A DNA stretch of 60,000 nt from Nymphaea colorata (taxonomy: Eukaryota > Streptophyta > Magnoliopsida > Nymphaeales > Nymphaeaceae). Below the pieces are notes generated by a model. It searched no databases. It worked only from the letters and a program-made list of their open reading frames with translations, and was not told the DNA's origin. Position 1 is the first letter of the stretch; each line of letters opens with the position of its first letter. The DNA lies in the NCBI RefSeq assembly GCF_008831285.2, contig NC_045148.1:19401002-19461001 (forward strand). The letters are read 5' to 3'. Below are positions 46,901 to 58,741 of this stretch, in pieces. A program made the position numbers and the translations under genes.

Positions 46901-49900
46901 GCACAGTTGGGTGCAAATATTCTCTACATTTGGTACAAGAAGGAGGTTTAGTCGAAGGATCGAACTAGTTGTGAGATTGTTTGAGTTGATATATACTGTG
47001 ATTATATTTTGAGATTATCGTGGCGATAGTAGTTGCATTAAATAATATTGAAAAGTTTAACAAGAATAGTTATTTATAATGAAGAACTTGTATGAAGTCA
47101 TATTTTTTTACCATAAATTTTGGGATATAGTATCGGGATCACATAAATTCCTGCCGACGAGGAAGCTAGGAAGAAATGGATGACCAAAGCAGGAAAAACT
47201 TTATTTGTAATTAAGTTATTAATGAGAATGATTTATTAGATCATATACGTAATGCAAAAACTCCTAAAAAATCAGAAAATGCTTTTGCAATGTTGTTTTC
47301 TTGAGTCTGTCTACCTACACTTGCTAGAAATGAATTGGCCACATTAACTCAAAGAAAAGTCTTTTATGAAGGTAAGAATATATATAGTGAGATTTGCAAA
47401 TTGACCGTAAGTCTAAGATTAGTGAGACCCATATGCGAATAATTCTTATTCATAAACTTTGTCTAGAACTAATAGTTTCATTATTGTTGTTTAGGGTTGA
47501 CCAGTTCAACTAACTTTATTGGGGCTAAAGAATCTTTTGGTTAATCAAGAAACATTTGCAAAGCAAATGATTATGTTTTTCACTCAAGAGCATTGTTTAG
47601 CAAGGGTTAGAGATCTCTTCAGCCAGTCAAGATAGACATTAAGCTTCAAGGAAGATCTATTAAAGAAAAGAAAGAACAAAACATAGAAAGAGAAAAGAAA
47701 TGAAATACACAACAATGATGACCACGAGAGAAATGTTTTAGGTATAAAAAATTAGCTCATTTTACTTGTGATTGCGGGGTAAAAATAGAAGAAGGAAATG
47801 CAGTCATGATAAGTAACCAACATGGAGAAAGATGAAATTATAAAGAAAAATTCGTTTCTATACCTTGATGGAGATAAAACAAGTGACTAAGCAACACTGA
47901 TGTAATTCTACTTATATAAAACCATTGAAGGAGGAAAATGAGATTAATTGTCAAATTGATTGGATAATTAATTATGAATGCTCAAATCATATGATAGGTG
48001 ACAATAGTAAATTTATAAGTATGAAAAAAATATGAAGGGAATCGAGTTGTTGGTATTGCTAATAACACAAAGCTTTCTGTGACACATATTAGAGAAATGG
48101 AGGTTGTAGCCAACTTCTGTCAGATATTACATAATATTTATCATGATTCAAAAATGACTAAGAACTTATTGTTTATGCCATAAATTATAGCTTTAGGTTC
48201 CTATGTGTTGTTTGGCTCAAAGAAGCATAGCATGTCCTATATTTAACTTGAGAGACCAGCTCATGCAGGATCTAACAAACTCTAATAGATGTTTAATAAT
48301 GAGCAGTTGGTTGGTCTGCCAAAGAACAAGAGAAAAAAAAATGAAAATTATAAAATAAGATGGAACATTTACTATCGACTTTCTCAACCCCTATAAATAG
48401 ATGGTGGTCGTTGTATTGTGCATTAAGAGTTGAGTAAGACTCTCGTGTCACTAAAGGCGCTCATGTGCTCATTGGTATGTGTCTTCAAGTTGGTGTTGAG
48501 TAAGACCAGTGCGTGGGTGTGCTTGAGTGAGAAAGCTCATTATAGGCGAGTTTTCTTGAGTGTCTTTTCGTAATGTTTATCTTGATGAATTAAGTATTTT
48601 ATATTTTGTGCTTATCGGTTGTTGGGTTTTTAGTTCACTTTGTGAATTATTTTAATTTTAAGCTTTGGTTAATGAGATTCAGTTAAAGTTATTATTTATA
48701 AATATTTGAAATATTGAGATTATCAATTGAATATCATTTGGATTTGGATCTAATAGGCATTGACATTTAAGCATAGTTGGGCCTAAATATTCTCTACACT
48801 TCCAAAGTCGGCAAATCCACGGCACGGGAACTAGACAGTTTTTGCTTTGTCCTGAAATGAAAGAAAGGCAATTATTGTGCTTTTCTTCATCCCTTGTTTG
48901 TAAATATTGATAACATTGGTACCGAAATTCTTGAAATCGGATCTGCAATATTTCAAGTGCAACATGGGGCTGCATTGGGACAAATATGTTGAGAATTTAT
49001 TTTTTATTAAGAAGTTAAGTTATTGATATTACTTTTCTTTGAGGAACGTAGCTGGTTATGAGTAGGATTGGGCAACAGGCCGACCCGGGGTATGTGCCCA
49101 CGGGTCTAGGCTTGATCTCAATCATCAAGACCTAGGCCGGCGTTCGGCCAGCTTGACCTGATTTCAGTAAAAAGGTAAATAAAATATTTATATTGAACAT
49201 ATAAATATTATATTTATAACAAAAAATATATGAAATATAATTTTATAATGTATATCGGATGCGACTAATTATATGGGTAGACACGCTCACGCACTCTACG
49301 GTTGGACATTTTTATGCCTTAATTTAAATCAAAGCTCCACAGTAATGGCATCCAGAGAATGTACAATATGAGGCTTAGCTGAATGGTTTAGACTTGATTG
49401 CCAAGATCTCAGAAAAGGAGGAAGAAGAAGGCAACTTAATTTGTGTTTTATTTGATTTACAACCCAAGAACACTATGCTTCACAGCAGGATCACTTCTAA
49501 GCAAAGTTGTTCTTTACTGGACACCTGCGGGGGCCTGGTGTTGTTGCCCAACACCAAGTGACCTGATCTCAACTTCAGAGGACATGATTCAAATGTTTTA
49601 TGAGCATAGTTGAGTCATCTTATAGCTTGATAAGATAGTTACTCAACTTATGCTTCTTTTATCTTGTTCTCTTCATCTTCACTATGGTGATTGCTCATGG
49701 ATGGTTGTTGATCACTTTCAGAAGAACCATTAATGAGTATGCAGCAGCAGTGTCGGACCTGGCACAACAATTGGCTCAACTGTTGACAGAGAGTTTGGGA
49801 TTCAGAACAAGTTACTTCGCACAGAATTGCGGCCCAAGTTCATGCTATCTGCGACTCAATAGATACCCTCCATGTCCACTGTCTTCTGAGGTCTTCGGGC

Positions 49901-50419
49901 TGATATCTCACACTGACAGTGACTTCCTCACAATCTTGCACCAAGACCAAGTTGGGGGTCTGCAACTGAAGAAAGATGGAAAGTGGATCACTGTCAAGCC
50001 TAATCAGAAGGCCCTCATAGTTAACATTGGCGACCTGTTTCAGGTACTTTATCCTAATTCTTTTATTTTGTCATGTGCGTCATCCTTAAAAACATTTAAG
50101 AATGTCAAAATGATTATCATCACCATCATCAATTACCATCATAATATTCATGGTCATGATCATGACAACCAGTTTGCTGTATGTCCAGGCATGGAGCAAC
50201 GATGCTTATAAAAGCGTGGAGCATAGAGTAATCGCTAACAAAATAGTGGAGAGGTTCTCTGTGGCTTTCTTCCTTTGTCCCTCATATGATACTGTCATAG
50301 AGACATGTAGAAGACCAGCTATGTATAAGAAGTTTACCTTTGGGGAGTTCAGACAGCAAGTGCAAGAAGATGTTAGACGCACAGGTCACAAAATTGGCCT
50401 TCCCAGATTTCTTGTTTGA
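43907..50419 (+). CDS. GA2ox: Gibberellin 2-oxidase, C20-GA type (GA2ox7/8-like), copy B
   Basis: Exons inferred as 43907-43957, 44447-44883, 49722-50043 and 50189-50419 (stop TGA), giving 346 residues. Exons 2, 3 and 4 have exactly the same lengths as in copy A (437, 322 and 231 nt). DIOX_N shows ELPLIDLDQLN and EWGFFQVVNHGIS. The Fe(II) ligands are H and D of GLISHTDSDF and H of KSVEHRVI, and the 2-oxoglutarate motif is RFS. No stop or frameshift is seen in exons 2-4. Exon 1 is less certain: relative to copy A it has a 6-nt in-frame deletion, and the position of the copy A donor has become CAG|GCTAAT, so a GC-AG intron or a different start must be used. The exon 2 acceptor is also weaker (GGAAG or AAGCAG). 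Intron 2 is 4.8 kb because of a retroelement derivative. The predicted role is the same GA inactivation, but expression may be changed. Confidence 0.88.
46428..48798 (+). mobile_element. Deletion-derivative copia element in GA2ox-B intron 2
   Basis: Two diverged direct repeats end at 46928 and 48798, both with TGAATATCATTTGGATTT-like sequence and TATTCTCTACA ends; they start near 46430 and 48315. They surround about 1.4 kb with only gag and protease remnants. A PBS-like TTGGTACAAGAAG follows the first repeat. Reverse transcriptase and integrase are absent, so it is non-autonomous. The left boundary and target duplication could not be fixed. It is absent from the same intron of copy A, so it inserted after the duplication or was lost there. 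Confidence 0.75.
46940..48300 (+). pseudogene. Gag-protease remnant of the derivative element
   Basis: Broken frames read like a UBN2 gag (ADEEARKKWMTKAGKTLF near 47157, DHIRNAKTPKKSENAF near 47240), a zinc-knuckle relic (AHFTCDCG near 47760) and a protease relic in which the catalytic Asp-Ser-Gly is replaced (WIINYECSNHMIGD near 47966). It is followed by the spacer that normally precedes integrase. Stops and frameshifts are frequent. Confidence 0.7.
49060..49260. repeat. Small dispersed GACCCG-rich repeat
   Basis: GGATTGGGCAACAGGCCGACCCGGG, then CTAGGCCGG..TTCGGCCAGC, then an AT-rich tail. It resembles the composition of 2440-2730. Ends not defined. Confidence 0.35.
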
Positions 50420-51271
50420 AAGTTCCTGCACTCCATCGTGGTACGTACTTGGTGGCAAGAGTCAAGGCAAAAGTTACTAAAGGCTCTTTATTAAAGAGTT
50501 CATATTGAGGTTGACGAACATAACCAGTATTACGTATCAAATGAGATGACCTAATGTTTGCGTTGCCACGAAACTTATTGCAGAAGTAATGCAAGTGGAG
50601 CAAACTTGTGAAATATGTCCTAGAAATGGTGCAAGTTCGATAAAAGTTTTGCCTGCGTTACCAAGTTGGAGAAAAGAAAAGATGTCTGCATTTGGTTATC
50701 TCAATGTCATGTATTTAGTATTTACTGTATAATAATTTTGCTTTTACCGCCTTCAGTTAAAACGCGATGCTTCTTTGCAGCAATTGTATATAACATTAAG
50801 GAGAGGCAAAAATGGTTCCCTTGCACGCCCCGAGCATCCACATGGCGACATACAAAAACACAAGGTGCTTGAAAATTTGAAATATTCAAGATGCCAAGCC
50901 ACATGCATGCTTTTATGAAATTGAGATGATGATGAGTTTCAAATTTCATGTTCAACATTCCATTTATTGCTTTAAGCTAACCAGCAAAATGCACAAATTA
51001 ATATAATCACTACTTGTAACTTCCTCTGCTCATCTCTTTGAACCATGGCCTTTGCATTACAAATAAATCAATCCACCTCATTATTTACTTGCAACGGGCC
51101 TTCCAATCTTTTGGTTACCACATTCAATTACTTCTGCTTTTCAAATTTATTCGCATGTTTGGCTTCACATTTTCTAGGCATTAACAGGACAATGCAAGGG
51201 ACACATTTTACAAGAAGCCTAAAACTAGAGCAGTATATGCACTAGAATATTCATCGCTTTTACATTGTTAT

Positions 51272-51862
51272 TGTTGGGTCGGGTCCACCCTCAAGTGAGG
51301 ACCCGACGGGCCGACCCGGGATCCCCATCGTTCTCACGTCCATCTCTCTCGTTTTTTTACTCTTTTGAAGAAATAAAAGAGGGTTCTTCCCTCGTGGATC
51401 ACACACACAGCAAGGAGAAGAGGAAGAAGAGCACGGTTGTGGGTTTGTGCAGTCGTGTGGGTGCAAGTGTAGAGAGAGAAAGTGAAGAAAACAAAAGAAA
51501 GAAAAGACGAACATAGAGTGATTTCTTTTCTTGTTGTTTTCTTGTGCATTCATCCTTGAGAATGATTTATGCTATTCTCTGTAAGAAGAACAACGTAGTT
51601 GTAATGTCTTTTTGAAGTATAAATATATATCTCTCTTGCCTGTAGTTTTTTACCCCATTATTGGGGTTTTTTTCACGTAAATTGGTGTCTTTTGTTTTCT
51701 GCATCATTTAACAAATATCTTGGCGTATATTGATGCAATATTGGTGTTGGAAACTCGATCTTATGCTCGCAGTCCTATGATTCTAATTTTTAGCAGTTTT
51801 GTGTTGGTTTGGCCTCTTTTATTGTTGTTGAAACATTCTTTTTGGGGAATACGATTATAACA
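51272..51862 (+). repeat. 5' LTR of the Tork-like element
   Basis: Begins TGTTGGGTCGGG and ends ATTATAACA. It includes a TATAAATATATA promoter-like box near 51619. Confidence 0.82.
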
Positions 51863-51865
51863 AAG

Positions 51866-51878
51866 TGGTATCATAGAC
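51866..51878 (+). other. Primer-binding site-like sequence
   Basis: TGGTATCATAGAC three bases after the LTR, one or two changes from the tRNA-Met primer site. Confidence 0.7.
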
Positions 51879-51918
51879 AGGTTAGCGCCAAGTTGGTTGT
51901 GTGCATTCTTATTGAAGG

Positions 51919-54751
51919 ATGGAGTCGACCCCCATTAGGATGGTCTCTCTAACTGAGAACAATTGGACCATATGGATAGCCAAAATGGAAGATTTGTTGT
52001 ATTGTAAAGACCTATATGCACCCATTGAGAACCAGAAGCCAGCGAATATGACAGATGAAAAATGGAAGTTATTTGACGGGAAAACCATTGGCACCATCAG
52101 ACAATGGTTAGATGACTGTGTTTTTCATTTGGTATCCGCAGAGACAAGCGCGAAGTCGTTATGGCAGAAGTTGCATGATCTTTGCGAGAGGAAAACAATT
52201 GGGAACAAGGCTTTCTTGATTAGACAATTGGTAAATCTAAAACTTAGAGAGGAAAAACCAGTGCTAGAGCATTTGAATGAAGTACAGAGCATAATCAATC
52301 AGTTGTCAGCTATGAAAATGATATTAGATGATGAGTTACAGACACTTTATTGCTCAGTTCTCTTCCCGATAGTTGGGAGACTTTAGTTGTTTCTTTCAGC
52401 AACTCTGCTCCAGATGGTGTGCTTACAATGAAGCATGTAACGAGCAACATTCTAAATGAAGAGACAAAGAGAAAGTCTCTTGGTACTGGTAGCTCACAAG
52501 TGCTAGTGATGGGAGACAGGGACAGGCAGAAGAACCGTAACAAGTGACATGACAAATCAAACTCTAAGTCCAAATCAAGGCCCAATATGATAGGTAAATG
52601 CTTTCATTGTGGATGTCACAAGAAAATTGATTGTAGGAATTGAAAAGAACAGAAAAAGAAGAGTCAAGAGAATGTGGAGCCAAAGGAGTACACTGCAGTT
52701 GCTTCAGATGATGAAATAGTATTGTTTTTATCTGAAGAAAATGATTGTCTTATAGTTCAGAATGATGATTCTACAAGGATTTTAGATACTGAGGCATCAT
52801 ATTATGTCATACCATGTAGAGAGTTGTTCTTATTCTACAAAGCAGGTGATCTTGGAGTAGACTTTGAGAGATGTGAGACATGTTCCAGATCTTAGGATGA
52901 ATCTGATTTCTATAGGAAAATTAAGTGAAAATAGATATTGTACTTCGTTTAGTCGGACAAGATTGAAATTGACAAAGGGGGCACTAGTGTTGGCTAGAGG
53001 TGACAGATTTGACTCTTTGTATGAGATAAAGTCTCAAATCAGTAGTGTGGATGTGAATGCAGTTACTGCTGGTACTTCATCAAATTTGTGACATAAGAGG
53101 TTAGGTCACATGAGTCAAAGAGGAATCGATTTACTCACAAAGAAGAATTTGTTACCAAAGGCAAATGGTGCACAGTTATGTCCTTGTGATCATCGTTTGG
53201 TTGGTAAGTTGCATCGAATTTCCTTTAAAAAAACGCTCTTCAAAAATTAAAGATATTTTATACTTAGTTTAGTCATATGTATGTGGACCTATAAATGTAA
53301 CATCTAAAGGTGGAACATCCTATTTTGTCACATTTATTGATGTTGCATTTAGGAAGGTGTGAGCGTTTACAATGAAAAACAAAAGTGAAGTAAGTAGTAT
53401 CTTCATGACTTTTCATGCAGAGGTTGAGCACGAGACTGGTAAGAAGATGAAGAGACTGCATACAGATAATGGAGGTGAGTACATAGCATCTTCTTTATGA
53501 GAGTATTGTATAAGGCATGGTATTAGACATGAAAAGACAGTTCCCTATACTCCACAACATAATGGCGTTGCAGAAATGATGAATAGAACTATAATTGAGA
53601 GAGTTAGAAGTTTGTTATCTAGCTCTAAGTTGCCTAAGTATTTTTGGGCAGAGGTAATGCGTAACCTTCAGTGCCTCTAGATGGAGATATTCCTAAGAGA
53701 GTTTGGTCAGATGAAGATGTTAAGTATAATCACCTCAGAGTTTTTTGTTGTAAAACTTTCATGCATGTACCAAAAGAACATAGAACCAAACTAGATGATA
53801 AAATTATTCATCTAATATTTCTTGATTATGCAGATGATGAATTTGGTTATAGATTATGATATCTAAAGAATGACAAAATCTAGAGAAGTCGTGATGTTGT
53901 CTTCAGAAAGGATCAGACGATTGAAGATGTCATGGGTGACAAACAGTTAGGTGTGAATGCTAGTGGTGTTCATGAGCCAACCTGTGCAGGACCTGAAGAA
54001 TTTTCATCTAAGCATGGTGAGACTGACGAAGATGTAGAGGAAGAGGATGTGCATAAAGATGAATGGATTAAAGCTATGCAGGAAGAGATGAATTCTTTGT
54101 ATAAGAATCACACTTTTGGTTTGCACACGCCCAGACTTGGCTTATGAAGTTGGTTGGCTTATGAAGTTGGTGTAGTTAGCAAGTTCTTGTCAAATACAGA
54201 CAAGAAGCGTTGGACAGTAGTGAAGTGGATCCTAAGGTATCTTAAACATACTTCCAATTACTGTTTATGTTTTGGTGACTCTAATACAGAGATACAAGGA
54301 TTTGTTGATGCAAACATGACAGGTGACTTGAACTCTAGAAAGTTTTTCTGGTTATGTCTTAACTTTTGCAGGGGGAACTGTATCATGGCAGTCCAGATTG
54401 CAGAAGTGTGTTGCTCCACTATAGAGACAGAATATATTGCAGCATCTGAAACTTGTAAAGAGTTGTTGTGGATGAAGAGTTTTCTTCATGATATAAGTCT
54501 TAGTTAGAAGACATATATGTTGCATAAGCGCTATACACTTGGCGAAAAATTCAGCGTTCTACTCAAGGACCAAACACATTGATGTCAGATATCATTGGAT
54601 TCGTGATGTGCTTGAGCAAAAACTGATTCAGTTAGAGATGATACATACAAAGAAGAATCCTTCAAATATGCAGACGAAGCCTCTACCTAAAGAGAAGCAT
54701 GACATGTGTAGAGACTTAGTTGAGATGACTGCCTTTAAGGCAGTGTATTGA
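51919..54751 (+). pseudogene. Degenerate Tork/Tnt1-type gag-pol with RT deletion
   Basis: Gag starts at 51919 and is open to 52386, then shifts frame. The zinc knuckle is damaged (CFHCGCHKKIDC near 52601). The protease motif has become LDTEASYYVI (near 52780). RHVPDLRMNLISIGKLSE at about 52872 is typical of this lineage. Integrase pieces include HTDNGGEYIAS (about 53460) and TPQHNGVAEMMNRT (about 53550). After KEHRTKLDDK (about 53777) and a WIKAMQEEMNSLYKN remnant (about 54064) the sequence passes straight to the pre-RNase H region (RYLKHTSNYCLCFG) and RNase H (ETEYIAASETCKE, KTKPL-like end), so essentially all of the reverse transcriptase is missing, with the junction near 54120-54170. Several stops are present. 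Confidence 0.88.
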
Positions 54752-54803
54752 TTTTTGTTCATTTTGCAGGTATGTTCCCTCTCTTGAGGCTGGAGGGTGA
54801 GTT

Positions 54804-55419
54804 TGTTCCCGACCCGGGTGGAAAGAAAAAGGGGAGGGTACCCGACGGTGCCCTATCCCCATCGTTCTCACGTCCCTCTCTCTCGTTTTTTGACTCTTTT
54901 GAAGAAAGAAAAGAGGGCTCTTCCCTCGTGGCTCACACACAACAAGGAGAAGGGAAAGAAGAAGGCAAAGAAGAGAATGAGAAGATGAAGAAGAGCACGG
55001 TTGTGGGTTTGTGCAGCCGTGTGGGTGCAAGTGTAAAGAGAGAAAATGAAGAAAACAAGAGAAAGAAAAGAAGAACATACAATGATTTCTTTTCTTGTTG
55101 TTTTCTTGTGCATTCATTCTTGAGAATGATTTATGCTATTCTCTGCAAGAAGAACAATGTAGTTGTATTGCCTCTTTGAAGTATAAATATATATCTTTCT
55201 TGCCTGTGGTTTTTTACCTTATTATTGGGGGTTTTTCCACGTAAATTGGTGTCTCTTGTTTTCTACATTATTTAGCAAATATCTTGGCATATATTGCTGC
55301 AATATTGGTGTTGGAAACTTGATCTTATGCTCGTAGTCCTATGATTCTGATTTTTAGCAGTTTTGTGTTGGTTTGGCCTCTTTTATTGTTGTTGAAGCAT
55401 TCTTTTTGGGGAATACGAT
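54804..55419 (+). repeat. 3' LTR of the Tork-like element, 3' end truncated
   Basis: Starts TGTTCCCGACCC after a purine-rich GGCTGGAGGGTGAG tract and ends at GAATACGAT, lacking the final bases of the 5' LTR. Confidence 0.85.
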
Positions 55420-56354
55420 TGTTGGCATCCCAAAATTTTCATTGGTTTTGGAGTGCTCCAGAAAAATGAGGTTTTGTTTTGAAATAGGGAAGAAAGGGAC
55501 TCGCCCGTCGGTACGAGGATCGACCATTCCCGGTGCCTTTACCGGGGGTAATCAACCCAAGGGGTATGTTTATCATTGATGCATTTCGTTTTGACTTAAA
55601 CATCTTTTTTATTCTATATGTGGTGTTAAAAAATATTGAAAGTTTGATGTTTCAAACTTTTGAAAAGATTTTTGAAGAGTTGCTTGAGAATGTAAATATT
55701 TTAGGGAAAACTAGAATCGAAAAATCCTTATGAATATCACTTTGAAAAAATCATTTTCAAATCACTTTAGTGTTCTCTTAAGACATTAAGTAGGTTTGAG
55801 ATTTTGTTGTAATTCGGTTACCACCTAGTTAGAGCTCCATCTTATCTTGCTTAAGTTCTTTTAGAGATGTGATTGTGCTCATTTGTGATATTAAGTGAAT
55901 GTGAATGCATGAATGCATTGTTCTTATATGATTAAAAGAGAATGAAACATTCCTACCAAAACATTCATCTAAAGACATTCCTACCATCACATACATCTAA
56001 GATTTTTGTTTTTATAGTTATCATATATAAGAAAGAAAAGTTTTTGAAAATGGATTGGGATTGTAGCATGAATCCAATATTGGGTCATTACTTGTTGTGG
56101 TCTTAATGAAGTTGGTAAATGAAAAATTAAAATCTTAAATGGTAAGAAATTGGAAGAATGAAAAAGATGAAGGACTACTTCCAAAGAGGGATATAGAGAA
56201 AGAAAAATATCTTGAAAATCATAAAATCACATGTTTTGAAAAAGAAAGAAATGTATTTGTATACATATATGAAAGCTTATAAAAATGATGTTATATCAAG
56301 TAGAGAAGAGAGGATCATTTTAGAAAGAGAAAGAGAGATTTTAAAATGGAAAAC

Positions 56355-56358
56355 GTAC

Positions 56359-56389
<31 letters not shown>

Positions 56390-56398
56390 CATATACGA
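56355..56398. repeat. (AT)n microsatellite
   Basis: Run of AT units flanked by TACATA words. Confidence 0.85.
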
Positions 56399-56589
56399 GA
56401 GTTTATAAAAATATGTTAAATCATAAAGAGAAAAACAACAAATAAAGATATTCATGTGCATGCATACGTATATAACATGTATATACGTATACGTTTTCAT
56501 GAATATGAAAATCAAGGAATGATTTGAAAATAGCCGACTTCAAATTTTGATATAGGCCGGAAGGGAGCTTGGACTCATGCAAGAGCCTA

Positions 56590-56860
56590 AGTTAAGTTTC
56601 CAAGGCCGCATTAAAGAGATTTCTTTTGAAAATATTTTGAAAAATATGATTTATATAAAAACATAGAATGTTATGATTTTGTTGATTGCAAGAGAATATG
56701 TTTCTTTCACCATTGGGTATGGAAGAAAATCTAGCAACACATCGAGACACTCTTTACGGTTCCTAATGGAGTGGTTAAAAGGAAACTAGCGTAAAATGAC
56801 ATGCAAATGCATATTAACATGTACATATTTCGTGAAAGTTTTCCTCGGGTTGGACAGGTC
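56590..56860 (+). repeat. Copy 1 of a ~275-bp direct repeat (offset ~2.75 kb)
   Basis: GTTAAGTTTCCAAGGCCGCATTA ... AATGACATGCAAATGCATAT ... TACATATTTCGTGAA recurs at 59335-59607 with moderate divergence. Confidence 0.88.
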
Positions 56861-57186
56861 CCAACCTCGAATATGAATGATATTGGAAATGAGACATGGG
56901 GAAATGAAGAAGAGAGAAAGAAATGAAATGAGATATTGATCACGTACTTCTAATGGAAATAATTTAGAAGAGGAATTCTCACTTTGGTAGACAATTTGTT
57001 TGATGGGTTGTTGCTGAGCAGCGACTCTCTGGTTCACCTGAGATGCCAAGGCGGATTCGCAACAGGTTTGGCTGCAACAACAAGACTCACAACAGCCAAG
57101 ACAACAGGATCTCCCGCTACTTGCCAGAAATAGGGGACTGTTCATGGAGCTGTGACTTTCTGCTCACCACTCTGCTTAACACGTCC

Positions 57187-57620
57187 TATGACTCGTTGGA
57201 ATTGTGAAATCTTCAGGTACGATGTGGAGCCAATGAGGGAGTGAATCGGTGGCGGCACTTGGCGGCAGAGGATGTGGAACAGGAACTGTTCCCGCGGTAG
57301 TCGCAAGTTTTGCGGTCTGAGCCTATTGATGGATAGGGGCAGCTTCCAAGGGCTGGAACTTCCTCCACAGAGCTCGGATGTGGACGTGCTATAGCTCGTT
57401 GGAAAGGTAGAGAGTCAGAAATGCAATGGAACCAGAGAGATAGTGAACTGATGATTGGAGCGGTCGGCAGAGGACGCAGAACATGAACTATTTTGGGGCA
57501 GTCGTAGGTTTCGCGGTCTCAGCCTGTCAATGGACAGGGGCAGCTTCCAAGGGATGGAACTTCCTCCACAGAGCTCAGATTTGGACGTGCTATAGCTCGT
57601 TGGAAAGGTGGAGAGGTCAG
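57187..57620 (+). repeat. ~201-bp tandem repeat (two units plus start of a third)
   Basis: Units start near 57187, 57390 and 57591 with CTAT(A/G)(G/A)CTCGTTGGAA. The block AGCTTCCAAGGG(C/A)TGGAACTTCC recurs at 57341 and 57542. A further CTTGGGCTTGTTGGAACCGCA pair at 57780 and 57982 shows the same approximately 202-bp spacing. Confidence 0.85.
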
Positions 57621-58318
57621 AAAGATGAGGAGCCCACTTTTATGATTATCGAATGTCAAGATTTGAAGATATGGTTTCTGAGCAGAGCTATATTCTACTG
57701 TCGCATGAACAGAAGTTTCAAAAACAGGCGGCCGGAAAACTTGTGATTTCGGCCGACTCTGGTGTTGGTTCCGGTCGAGCTTGGGCTTGTTGGAACCGCA
57801 AAGATCCGATGATGCTGTTGGTGCAGTATCACAGCGATTGGATGTTGGAGGTGACAGCACCACCCATTTGATCAGTCACTGTTTCCTTCCTCGTGCGAAC
57901 AGGGGAGGGTTACAGCAGGCACCCGACCGGTGGCAGGAAATCAGCTGATTCGGTTCGATGGGATCCACAGCAACGGGCAAGCTTGGGCTTGTTGGAACCG
58001 CAGGAAGATGAGGTACTGACCTGAGCACTTTGATGGCGTTTTGACATTTTTAGTAATCACGGCGTTGATTTGAACAAAACTGTCGGAATACTCTATTTCA
58101 GGATAGGGGCGGCCGGAGATTGAGAGATTTCGACCGGCGAAACTGTGCAAAAAATTATTTTTTTTAAGATGAATGAAAGAAGCTCCCATGGTTGGAGAAG
58201 AAGAAGAAGAAAAAAATGCAATGAGAGGCAAATCTTCAAGTGATGAAGTATTAGAAATCCCCTAAGGGTTAGCCCATGTCAAAGAGGGAGGATAATGGAT
58301 TTATTTATAGATATTTAG

Positions 58319-58510
58319 GAGCTAAAATTTGAAATTTGAATTCAAGATTTGAATTCAAGAGGGAAGAGTTTTAGAGCCAAAATTCAAAATTCGAATTTAG
58401 GATTTGAATTCAAGAGGGAAGAATTTTAGAGCTAAAATTTGAAATTCGAATTCAATATTTGAATTCAAGAGGAAGGAATTTTGGAGCCAAAATTCAAAAT
58501 TTGAATTTGG
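58319..58510 (+). repeat. 55-bp tandem repeat with alternating variants
   Basis: Units start at 58319, 58374, 58429 and 58484, exactly 55 bp apart. They alternate GAGCTAAAATTTGAAAT and GAGCCAAAATTCAAAAT starts, so the higher-order unit is a 110-bp dimer. Each of the first three units carries a TTTGAATTCAAG palindrome. Confidence 0.9.
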
Positions 58511-58741
58511 CTTTGGAATTTGATCCCGATTTGGACCTAAACTTGGATTTTGGATCTAATCTTGGATTTAAAATTTATTTTAAAAATAATAGACCCAAAA
58601 TTTTAATAGCCCCCTTTTTTGAAAAATTTGGAGTGATTACAGATGCCCCTCTTTGTTAATAAGCCGGTGTTAGCTGTGCTTAGTGACAAAGATAAGTGCC
58701 ACAAATTTTTCAAACAAAACATGTTGGGAGAGATGCTTCAG

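Larger units (their letters stand above)
34255..51271 (+). repeat. Copy B of the tandem segmental duplication, expanded by insertions
   Basis: Collinear with copy A. Removing the copia element at 35049-39334 and the derivative at about 46430-48798 leaves roughly 10.3 kb, close to copy A. The right end is set by the LTR starting at 51272, just after ATCGCTTTTACATTG, which is also present in copy A near 32769. Confidence 0.87.
51272..55419 (+). mobile_element. Old Tork/Tnt1-like copia element lacking reverse transcriptase
   Basis: The 5' LTR 51272-51862 (591 bp, TGTTGGG...TATAACA) and the 3' LTR 54804-55419 share TCACGTCC(A/C)TCTCTCTCG, GAGCACGGTTGTGGGTTTGTG and many more blocks. A primer-like TGGTATCATAGAC follows the 5' LTR. 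The 3' LTR stops at ...GAATACGATT, where the 5' LTR goes on with ATAACA. The missing terminal bases coincide with the start of another LTR-like sequence, so a later insertion cut it. The interior lacks the core reverse transcriptase. Confidence 0.9.

Noticed and set aside
51260-51553. ORFs in the LTRs at 51.3 and 54.8 kb with similar products on the minus strand
   Set aside because: They are antisense frames within LTR sequence. The similarity reflects LTR identity, not protein conservation.
57483-57871. Overlapping ORFs on both strands near the 201-bp repeat
   Set aside because: No domain, and the frames reflect tandem-repeat composition.
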